Assembly: GCA_963761475.1 (NCBI GenBank) | Contig: CAVXGT010000019.1 | Coordinates: 558,001 to 622,000, forward strand | Reading direction: 5' to 3' | Length of the DNA: 64,000 nt | Source: Ga0077555 sp963761475 | Lineage (GTDB): Bacteria; Pseudomonadota; Alphaproteobacteria; Rhizobiales; Hyphomicrobiaceae | Part shown: piece by piece, positions 57,468 to 64,000 of the stretch | Numbering within the stretch: the stretch's first letter is position 1 | Layout of the letters: every line of letters begins with the position of its first letter | Made by a program: the position numbers and the translations under genes | Notes under the pieces: generated by a model | What the model saw: only the letters and a program-made list of their open reading frames with translations | Told to the model about the DNA's origin: nothing | Databases searched by the model: none

Positions 57468-57869
57468 GTCTTTTGCTCCGGTGGTGCGGTTGGCGCAGTC
57501 GCGTCGGTGAGGACGGCATCGGTCGGTGGCGGCGTCCATTGCGCGTTCAAGGTCGAGGTCGCATTCGGGACAGCGCTGCTTCAGGCCGAACGAGGCGCGT
57601 CCGGTGCCGAACTGGCCCTTCTTCCAGAGCAGCGAGGTGCCGCATTGCGGACAGGCGGCGCCGCCTTTGACGAAGCGGGCGAATAGCATCACCAACATGC
57701 CCAGCGAGACCAGCACGATGCCGAAGATGGGATGACCGATCTTGCGTACCACCAGCATCAGGGCCAGCAGCATGGTGGTGATGCCGCCGGTGACCAGCAG
57801 CAGGTAGAGGCGCCGGAAGTGGCGGAAATAGTCGTTTGGCGTGGGGTTGCCGGGAAGGGGTGAAAACAA
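57464..57869 (-). CDS. Two-helix membrane protein with zinc ribbon, probable frameshift
   Basis: About 134 residues when repaired. Two membrane helices (RLYLLLVTGGITTMLLALMLVV and FGIVLVSLGMLVMLFARFV) are followed by a zinc-ribbon-like pair CPQC...CPEC about 28 residues apart. After RAMDAATD the frame runs into Arg/His-rich sequence. One indel near 57515 restores a normal acidic, Pro/Ala-rich end (DAVLTDATAPTAPPEQKT) with a stop overlapping the cupin start. It lies 17 bases after the acyl-CoA dehydrogenase stop on the same strand. Function unknown. Confidence 0.7.
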
Positions 57870-57886
57870 GTGGCCTCCTGATCGCG

Positions 57887-59053
57887 TCAGTAGCTCTTGG
57901 GCAGTCCGAGCTGGCGCTCGGCGATGTTCGACATGATGAGCTCGCGGCTGATCGGTGCAATGCGGGTTAGCATCACTTCCCGCAGATAGCGCTCGACGTG
58001 GAACTCCTTGGAGTAACCCATGCCGCCGTGGGTGAGAATCGCGGTCTCGCAGGCCTCGAAGCCCGCTTCGGCGGCGAGGTACTTGGCGGTATTGGATTCG
58101 ACGCCGCAGGGCTTGCCGCTGTCGTAGAGGGAGGCTGCCTTGAAGACCATCAAGTCGGCCGCAGCCAGGTTCATCCAGGCCTTGGCAAGGGGATGCTGGA
58201 TACCCTGGTTCTGGCCGATGGGGCGGCCGAAGACGACGCGATCCTTGGCGTATTGGGTGGCGCGCTGCAAGGCGACACGGCCGATGCCCACCGCCTCGGC
58301 CGCGATCAGGATGCGCTCGGGGTTCATGCCGTCGAGAATGTAGCGGAAGCCCTTGCCTTCCTCGCCGATGCGGTCCTCGACGGGCACGGGCAGGCCGTCG
58401 AAGAAGACCTGATTGGAATCGACGGATTTGCGCCCCATCTTCTCGATCTCGCGGACCTCGACGTATTTGCGGTCGAGGTTGGTGTAGAAGAGCGAGAGCC
58501 CTTCGGTGGGTTTCTTGACGTCGGCAAGGTCGGTAGTGCGGGCCAGCAAGAGCACCTTGTCGGCGACCTGCGCCGTCGAGATCCAGATCTTCTGGCCGTC
58601 GATGCGGTAGCGGTTGCCTTCACGAGTGGCTTTGGTCTTGAGGCGGGTGGTGTCGAGGCCGACGTTGGGTTCGGTGACGGCAAAACAGCTCTTTTCCTGG
58701 CCGGCGATCAAGGGCGGCAGGAAGCGCTTCTTCTGCTCCTCGGTGCCGTGGACGACGACGGGGTGGAGACCGAAGATGTTCATGTGCACGGCCGAGGCGC
58801 CCTGCATGCCAGCGCCGGATTGCGCGATCGTCTGCATCATCAAGGCTGCTTCGGTGATGCCGAGGCCGGAGCCGCCATACTCTTCGGGCATGGCGATGCC
58901 GAGCCAGCCGTCCTTGGCGAGTGCCTGATGCAACTCGGTGGGGAAGCCGCCTTCCTTATCCTTCTTCAACCAGTAGTCGTCGCCGAACTGCTGGCAGATG
59001 CGCTCGATCGCCGAGCGGATCTCGAGTTGATCGGCGCTGAATTCGTAGTCCAT
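57887..59053 (-). CDS. Acyl-CoA dehydrogenase
   Basis: 388 residues from ATG 59053 (AAGGA site). FAD-dependent dehydrogenase domains in order: helical N-domain (YEFSADQLEIRSAIERIC), WLGIAMPEEYGGSGLG, the beta-domain SCFAVTEPNVGLDTTRLKTKA and WISTAQVADKVLLLART, and the C-terminal helical domain with RVVFGRPIGQNQGIQHPLA, the catalytic-region AILTHGGMGYSKEFHVERYLREVML. It oxidises acyl-CoA to enoyl-CoA; chain preference is not deducible. It follows the racemase gene by 57 bases on the same strand, which suggests branched-chain or methyl-branched acyl-CoA catabolism. Confidence 0.94.
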   Translation of the reverse strand: MDYEFSADQLEIRSAIERICQQFGDDYWLKKDKEGGFPTELHQALAKDGWLGIAMPEEYGGSGLGITEAALMMQTIAQSGAGMQGASAVHMNIFGLHPVVVHGTEEQKKRFLPPLIAGQEKSCFAVTEPNVGLDTTRLKTKATREGNRYRIDGQKIWISTAQVADKVLLLARTTDLADVKKPTEGLSLFYTNLDRKYVEVREIEKMGRKSVDSNQVFFDGLPVPVEDRIGEEGKGFRYILDGMNPERILIAAEAVGIGRVALQRATQYAKDRVVFGRPIGQNQGIQHPLAKAWMNLAAADLMVFKAASLYDSGKPCGVESNTAKYLAAEAGFEACETAILTHGGMGYSKEFHVERYLREVMLTRIAPISRELIMSNIAERQLGLPKSY

Positions 59054-59110
59054 GGAGCGGGTTCCTTCGTTGATCGTGTGCTGGTGCGGGGCAGGCGGCG
59101 CCCACAAGTA

Positions 59111-60265
59111 TCAAGCGTTGCGGCCGACGATGCCCGCGCCTTCGAGGCTGGCGATCTCAGCGGCGCTGTAGCCGGCAGCGGCAAGGATAGCACTGGTGTC
59201 AGTGCCGACGGGCTTGGGCGCGGCCGCGAGCTCGGGGACAGTGCGGGAGAAACGCGGGGCGGGGGCCGGTTGCTGCACGCCATCTCGCGTGATGAAGCCG
59301 GTGCGCTCGGCGTTGTGGGGGTGGTGGGCTGCCTCCTCCAGGGTCAAAACAGGAGCAAAGCAGGCGTCGCTGCCCTCGAAGGCCCGTTCCCACTCGGCGC
59401 GGGTCTTGGACTTGAAGATTTGGGTGAAGCGCTGGCGTAGGACCGGCCAACCGTCTCGGTCGTGCTGGGCCGGAAGCTGCTCGCCGCCAAGACCGAGGCG
59501 ATCGAGCAACTCGGCATAGAATCGGGCCTCGATCGAGCCGATTGAGACGAACAGGCCATCCTTGGTTTCGTAGCAGTCGTACCAGGGGGCGCCTGAATCC
59601 AGCATGTTGACGCCGCGGTCGACCTTCCAGCGGCCCTCCGACCACATACCGTGGAACATCGACATCAAGGAGGCGGAGCCGTCGACCATGGCGGCATCGA
59701 CGACCTGGCCCTTGCCCGACTTCTGGGCTTCCAGCAATGCGCACACGACGCCGAACGCCAGGTACATGCCGCCGCCGCCGTAGTCACCGACAAGGTTGAG
59801 GGGATGGATCGGCGGGCCGTCGGCACGACCGATCGAATGCAGCACGCCGGCAAGGGCGATGTAGTTGATGTCGTGGCCGGCGCGGGGGGCATATGGCCCT
59901 TCCTGGCCGAAGCCAGTCATGCGGCCATAGACGAGGCGCGGGTTGATGGCGGCGAGGTGCTCGGGGCCGAGCCCCAACCGCTCCATGACGCCCGGACGGA
60001 AGCCCTCGATCAGGGCATCGGCCTTGGCGGCCAGGCGCCGGACGACCTCGCGGCCTGCTTCCGACTTGACGTCAACGGCGATCGACTGGCGGCCGCGGGC
60101 GAGGACGTCGAACTTGGGTTCGCGGCCGGGTACGCCGAGGTCGGCGTCGGCGCGGCGGTCGATCCTGATGATCTCGGCGCCCATGTCAGCCAGCATCATG
60201 CCGCAGAACGGCGCCGGGCCGATACCTGCCATCTCGATCACGCGGTAACCCTTGAGCGGTCCCAT
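59111..60265 (-). CDS. Alpha-methylacyl-CoA racemase (CaiB/BaiF family)
   Basis: 384 residues. Family III CoA-transferase fold: PLKGYRVIEMAGIGPAPFCGMMLADMGAEIIRIDR, VDVKSEAGREVVRRLAAKADALIEGFRPGVMERLGLG. The residues specific for racemases are present: His in RAGHDINYIALAGVLHSIG and Asp in NLVGDYGGGGMYLAFGV, matching the catalytic pair of mycobacterial MCR. It converts (R)- and (S)-2-methylacyl-CoA, feeding the dehydrogenase encoded next. The operon with acyl-CoA dehydrogenase supports that role. A CoA-transferase function remains possible. Confidence 0.9.
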   Translation of the reverse strand: MGPLKGYRVIEMAGIGPAPFCGMMLADMGAEIIRIDRRADADLGVPGREPKFDVLARGRQSIAVDVKSEAGREVVRRLAAKADALIEGFRPGVMERLGLGPEHLAAINPRLVYGRMTGFGQEGPYAPRAGHDINYIALAGVLHSIGRADGPPIHPLNLVGDYGGGGMYLAFGVVCALLEAQKSGKGQVVDAAMVDGSASLMSMFHGMWSEGRWKVDRGVNMLDSGAPWYDCYETKDGLFVSIGSIEARFYAELLDRLGLGGEQLPAQHDRDGWPVLRQRFTQIFKSKTRAEWERAFEGSDACFAPVLTLEEAAHHPHNAERTGFITRDGVQQPAPAPRFSRTVPELAAAPKPVGTDTSAILAAAGYSAAEIASLEGAGIVGRNA

Positions 60266-60504
60266 CCTGCTGCCCTTTCATGTTCGCCACCGGCCCGGCC
60301 GGCCGGCGCCAACTGATCCCAGGGCGATACAATGGTCAACTTCCTCGAAACGAACAAGCGAGGCTGGTGCCAGAGAAGGGCTCAGCGAAAGGATCGACGG
60401 GGTAAAGTTCCGAAAAGCGCGCCGGCACGCTTGGAAGGGCAAGCCTTTCTCAATGCCCATGTGGTGTGATCCCGCTGAATTCCGTGGACTGTCATAGGTA
60501 AAGC

Positions 60505-62760
60505 GTGAGCGTCGAGAAGTGGAGCATCTGGGCCGTCCTCAGGGACAGCATGCCGGCAATGGTCAGGCGTGTGGGCTCGGCTTTGTCGCGCGACGTGACC
60601 TCCTCGCGGTCGGGGATGGGCAGCGGGCAGGGCGGAGCGGCCAAGCGATCCAGTGAGCCGGTCGAGGCGGGACTCGAGGCGCTCAAGGATCTCGAATGGT
60701 CGCTCACCGACAACGAGACACGCTACCGGAACCTGCTGGATGCCCAGGCCGATATCATTACGCGGGTCGATGCTGCGGGACGGTTGACGTTCGCCAACCG
60801 CGCTTTCTGCCGAACGTTCGGCGTTGAGCGGCAGCAGGTCCTTGGCACGCCTTTCGAGCCCGAAGTCGTGGGCGGCCATGAGGCGCCTCAGCCGGAGGCT
60901 CCGGTGCCGGGACGACGGGTCAACCTCGAGCGGCAGATTATGACCGTCGATGGGCCGCGCTGGTTTGCCATCGAACTGCAGGCGGTGACCGACGACAGCG
61001 GTGCCGTCAAAGAAGTGCAGAGTGTCGGGCGGGACATCACGGACGAGCGGCACAGCCTTGCCCGCTTGTCGCAGGCGCGCGATCAGGCGGAAACAGCCAA
61101 CCGGGCCAAATCGCGCTTTCTCGCTGCCATGAGCCACGAGATCCGGACGCCGATGAACGGCATCCTCGGCATGACCGATCTGCTGGCGGAGACGCAACTG
61201 TCGGGCGAGCAGAAGGCCTATGTCGATGCCGTCCAGCAATCGGCCAAGAACCTGCTGGCGATCGTCGACGAAATTCTCGACATGTCGAAAATCGAGGCCG
61301 GCAAGCTCGAGATCCATTCAGCGCCATTTCTCTTGGATACGTGCGTGCAGGGCGTGATTGAATTGCTGGCTCCGAGGGCCCGGGAGAAGACGCTGGATCT
61401 CGCCTGGTGGATCGAGCCGGATCTGCCGCGCATGGTGGAGGGTGACGAGACCCGCGTCCGCCAGGTGCTGACCAATCTGATCGGCAATGCCATCAAATTC
61501 ACCGATGCGGGCGGTGTCGGCGTTCGCGTCAAGCGGGTGCGCAGCCGGGCTCTGCCGGACGGAACGGGCGAAGCGGCGGGGTCGGCAACGCCATCCGTGA
61601 TGGTCGAATTCGAGGTTTCGGACACTGGCGCTGGCATTGCGCCGGATTTGCTGCCGAAGCTCTTCGCCGAGTTCGAGCAGGCCGATGACGTCGTCAACAG
61701 GCGGCGCAGTGGGACGGGGCTCGGTCTCGCCATTTCGCGCCGGCTGGCTCTCGCCATGGGTGGTGACATCTCGGTCGAGACCTCGGTCGGCCATGGCTCG
61801 ACGTTCACGGCACGGATAGTGCTCGGCGTGAAGGCCGGTTCGGGAGCGGTGCTGGCATCGTCTGCGGAAAGTGTGGGGCGCCGCGTGCTGCTGGTCAGCC
61901 TCAAGGAGTTGCCCAAGGCATTGATGCGGGAGGCGCTCGCCTCGCTCGATATCGAGTGCAAGGCGGTGGTCCCAGGTGAGGCGTGCCGGACGCTGGAGAT
62001 GGCCGGGGCCGCCGGCAAGATGTTCGACACGTTGATCGTCGATGGTGAGATCGGGGCAGGCGACATCGGTAAGCTGATCGCCTGCGGGCGGCGTTTTGCG
62101 GGCGAGAGGATGCGCACGATCCTGGTTTGCGAGCAGACCGGGCGGCATCACCTCGAGGCGTTTCGTGCCGTCGGCTGCGATGCCTATCTGTTGCGTCCAG
62201 TACGGCCGGGCTCGCTGGTGGCGCAAGTTGCGCACGGCGTACAGGCGGCAGCCGGTACGGGTGCGGGGCGCGGCGCCCACGTGCCGCCGGCCGGTGGGGA
62301 GGGCAGGGAGAACGACGGCCCGGAGCGGCGCATCCTGCTGGTCGAAGACAATGCCATCAACGCGCTGTTGGCGCGGCGCATGTGCGAACGGGCGGGCTGC
62401 CATGTGCATCACGTGTCGTCGGGCCAGGAGGCCGTGGCCTACTGCAAAGCCCAAATGGCTGCAGGCGAGGGGAGCGCCGACGTCATCTTGATGGACATCC
62501 ACATGCCCGGCATGGACGGCCTCGAGGCAACACAGGCGATCAAGGCACTGATGATGGACGCTGAGCTGGTGTGCCCGCCGATCGTGGCGCTGACGGCCAA
62601 TGCCTTTGCCGAGGACCGCAAGCGCTGCTTCGATGCCGGGCTCGACGACTACCTGGCCAAGCCGTTCGATCGCGCCGAACTTGAATTGGTGCTGGAGAAA
62701 TGGTGCCCGCGCGAAGGCATCGCGCAGTACGACGGGCTGTTCGACGACTTTGCGGCTTGA
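60505..62760 (+). CDS. Cytoplasmic hybrid sensor histidine kinase with two receiver-type domains
   Basis: 751 residues from a GTG at 60505 (ATG 60550 is an alternative). No membrane segment. PAS domain about 70-180 (RYRNLLDAQADIITRVDAAGRLTFANRAF), HisKA with His211 in MSHEIRTPMNGILGM, HATPase with RVRQVLTNLIGNAIKF, DTGAGIA and GTGLGLAIS. A receiver-like domain (about 450-590) follows, with DGE instead of a full acidic pocket context and RP in place of the conserved KP. The C-terminal receiver is complete: VEDN, Asp664 in LMDIHMPGMDG, and AKPF. The signal and target are unknown. Confidence 0.92.
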   Translation: MSVEKWSIWAVLRDSMPAMVRRVGSALSRDVTSSRSGMGSGQGGAAKRSSEPVEAGLEALKDLEWSLTDNETRYRNLLDAQADIITRVDAAGRLTFANRAFCRTFGVERQQVLGTPFEPEVVGGHEAPQPEAPVPGRRVNLERQIMTVDGPRWFAIELQAVTDDSGAVKEVQSVGRDITDERHSLARLSQARDQAETANRAKSRFLAAMSHEIRTPMNGILGMTDLLAETQLSGEQKAYVDAVQQSAKNLLAIVDEILDMSKIEAGKLEIHSAPFLLDTCVQGVIELLAPRAREKTLDLAWWIEPDLPRMVEGDETRVRQVLTNLIGNAIKFTDAGGVGVRVKRVRSRALPDGTGEAAGSATPSVMVEFEVSDTGAGIAPDLLPKLFAEFEQADDVVNRRRSGTGLGLAISRRLALAMGGDISVETSVGHGSTFTARIVLGVKAGSGAVLASSAESVGRRVLLVSLKELPKALMREALASLDIECKAVVPGEACRTLEMAGAAGKMFDTLIVDGEIGAGDIGKLIACGRRFAGERMRTILVCEQTGRHHLEAFRAVGCDAYLLRPVRPGSLVAQVAHGVQAAAGTGAGRGAHVPPAGGEGRENDGPERRILLVEDNAINALLARRMCERAGCHVHHVSSGQEAVAYCKAQMAAGEGSADVILMDIHMPGMDGLEATQAIKALMMDAELVCPPIVALTANAFAEDRKRCFDAGLDDYLAKPFDRAELELVLEKWCPREGIAQYDGLFDDFAA

Positions 62761-62906
62761 GCCAGACGACCGTTACGGTGGCGCCGCGCCAGCCCGAAAA
62801 CATTTGGCGGTGGGGCTCCGGCTGGCCTAGCCTCGGGCCGATAGGGCGCGCGGTCGTCGAATTTCGGGCCGTGACGTCGCCTTCCAGCAGTCGTCAGAGG
62901 CACCTC

Positions 62907-63695
62907 ATGCGCAAGAACAAGCTCCGCCAGATCGTCAAGGATGGCGGCAATATCGTCAACGGCTGGTCTGCGATCCCGAACGCCTATGCCGCCGAAGTCT
63001 ATGCGCATGCCGGCTGGGACAGCGTCACCATCGATCTGCAGCATGGCCCGGTCGATTTCCAGGCCGCGCTCGGCATGCTGCAGGCGATCTCGACGACGGA
63101 TGCGGTGCCACTGTGCCGGGTGCCCTGGAATGATGCCGCCATAATCATGAAACTGCTGGATGCCGGAAGTTACGGGCTCATCTGCCCGATGATCAACACC
63201 AAGGAGGAAGCCGAGCAGTTTGTCTCATTCGGCCGCTATCCGCCGCTCGGCACCCGCTCAATGGGACCCAACCGGGCGGTGCAGTACGCTGGCGCCGACT
63301 ACTGGCAGGGCGCCAACACGGAATGCCTGCTGTTTGCGATGATCGAGACCAAGGCCGGTTTGAAGAACCTCGACGCGATCCTGTCGGTGAAGGGGCTCGA
63401 TGGCGTCTATGTCGGTCCGTCCGATCTTTCGATGGCATTCGGCAAGCCGCCGACGCTCGACCCCAGCGATGGCGAGGTCATCGCGGCAATCGAGGAGATC
63501 GCGAAGGTGACGCGATCGAAGGGTCTGATCGCGGGTGTGCACACTGATGGGCCGGCTACGGCCAAGAAGCGCATGGGACAGGGCTACAACTTCCTGACCT
63601 TGATGAACGATGCCCGCGCGCTTTCTGTCTATGCCGCGAACCTGGTCAAGGAGACCCGCGGGGAAGCTGCAAATGTGACTGCAAAAACGTACTGA
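62907..63695 (+). CDS. HpcH/HpaI family aldolase
   Basis: 262 residues from ATG 62907 with a GAGG site. Class II pyruvate-type aldolase marks: NGWSAIPNAYAAEVYAHAGWDSVTIDLQHG, GLICPMINTKEEAEQFV, RYPPLGTRSMGP, and FAMIETKAGLKNLDAILSVKGLDGVYVGPSDLS (metal Glu and the GPxDLS loop). Such enzymes cleave 2-keto-4-hydroxy acids into pyruvate and an aldehyde, for example in aromatic or sugar-acid catabolism. No pathway genes are adjacent, so the substrate is open. Confidence 0.9.
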   Translation: MRKNKLRQIVKDGGNIVNGWSAIPNAYAAEVYAHAGWDSVTIDLQHGPVDFQAALGMLQAISTTDAVPLCRVPWNDAAIIMKLLDAGSYGLICPMINTKEEAEQFVSFGRYPPLGTRSMGPNRAVQYAGADYWQGANTECLLFAMIETKAGLKNLDAILSVKGLDGVYVGPSDLSMAFGKPPTLDPSDGEVIAAIEEIAKVTRSKGLIAGVHTDGPATAKKRMGQGYNFLTLMNDARALSVYAANLVKETRGEAANVTAKTY

Positions 63696-63801
63696 CTGTC
63701 TCGCGCCTCGGCAGGTGGCGCTGGCGCGATCGGGTTTCCCGTTGCAGCCGATGCCATTGTGACGACTTGACGTTGGCGCGGCGGCAAAGGACAAGTGAGC
63801 C

Positions 63802-64000
63802 ATGCTCCTTCTGATCGACAACTACGATAGTTTCACCTGGAACCTCGTCCATTTCCTGGGCGAGCTTGGTTCCGTTCCCGAAGTTGTGCGCAACGACAAG
63901 ATCACCGTCGAGGCTGCGATTGCCATGAAGCCCACGGGAATCGTGCTATCGCCGGGCCCCTGTACGCCCAACGAGGCGGGGATCTGCCTCGATCTCATCA
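63802..64000 (+). CDS. trpG: Anthranilate synthase component II / glutamine amidotransferase, 5' part
   Basis: Only the first 66 residues are inside the window. They show LLLIDNYDSFTWNLVHFLGELG and GIVLSPGPCTPNEAG, the standard opening of TrpG/PabA, which releases ammonia from glutamine for anthranilate or aminodeoxychorismate synthesis. The catalytic Cys lies beyond the edge. AAGGA lies 11 bases before the ATG. trpE is not upstream as in some genomes. Whether it serves tryptophan, folate or both cannot be seen. Confidence 0.93.
   Translation, partial: MLLLIDNYDSFTWNLVHFLGELGSVPEVVRNDKITVEAAIAMKPTGIVLSPGPCTPNEAGICLDLI

Noticed and set aside
57998..59440. A 480-codon plus-strand open frame opposite the acyl-CoA dehydrogenase.
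   Set aside because: Antisense shadow spanning two real genes, no recognised domain.

Overview
The window is a gene-dense, GC-rich bacterial chromosome segment with a housekeeping backbone typical of Alphaproteobacteria, most likely Hyphomicrobiales (Rhizobiales). The basis is groES-groEL under a CIRCE element, a membrane-anchored CycM-type cytochrome c next to kdsB and monofunctional pheA, the tRNA-Leu/tig/clpP/clpX/lon/hupB block, two CtrA-type TTAA-N7-TTAA boxes, and Yej-type peptide ABC transport. The genus cannot be named from the sequence alone. No CRISPR array, insertion sequence, phage gene or rRNA was seen.

Layout. 1-311: 5' part of a rimK-like ligase (minus). 670-10210: a six-gene Pel-type exopolysaccharide operon (pelA, pelB, pelD, pelE, pelF, pelG), the most distinctive part of the window. 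It looks pared down: PelA has no glycoside-hydrolase domain, PelB is a TPR protein without the beta-barrel, PelC is absent, and PelD ends after its GAF domain without the c-di-GMP-binding GGDEF domain. 10213-16057: Tat-exported metallo-hydrolase, groEL/groES with CIRCE and terminator, two small exported or membrane proteins, an abasic-site (SRAP) protein. 16133-23323: acyltransferase, small exported protein, FAD oxidoreductase, enoyl-CoA hydratase, DUF2189 protein, GST with a small Cys-rich exported protein, 2-hydroxyacid dehydrogenase. 23392-31194: yejA-yejA-yejB-yejE-yejF peptide importer with two solute-binding proteins. 31463-38004: cycM, kdsB, pheA, a proline-rich exported protein, an SDR, an amine-oxidase-like flavoprotein and a 72-residue protein. 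38683-43768: TetR, RND adaptor and RND pump. 43865-48447: DUF533 protein, M3 peptidase, FAH-family protein. 48599-56551: hupB, lon, clpX, clpP, tig and tRNA-Leu (protein quality control). 56853-60265: small membrane proteins, a cupin, acyl-CoA dehydrogenase and alpha-methylacyl-CoA racemase. 60505-64000: hybrid histidine kinase, HpcH/HpaI aldolase and the start of trpG.

Data quality matters here. At least eight genes read as intact proteins only if single-base indels are assumed: the FAD oxidoreductase, yejF, the RND pump (about nine sites), lon, clpP (plus an in-frame TAG), tig, the zinc-ribbon protein and the cupin. Several of these are core genes and the amino-acid sequence continues well across each break, so uncorrected sequencing or assembly errors are the more likely explanation than gene decay. 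I list these genes at full span with the break positions.

How the parts work together. The Pel proteins would synthesise (PelF), assemble (PelD/E/G) and modify (PelA) a cationic exopolysaccharide, but the usual outer-membrane exit and the second-messenger switch are not visible. GroESL, Lon, ClpXP, trigger factor and HU form a stress and proteostasis set. The Yej system imports peptides that the M3 peptidase could degrade.
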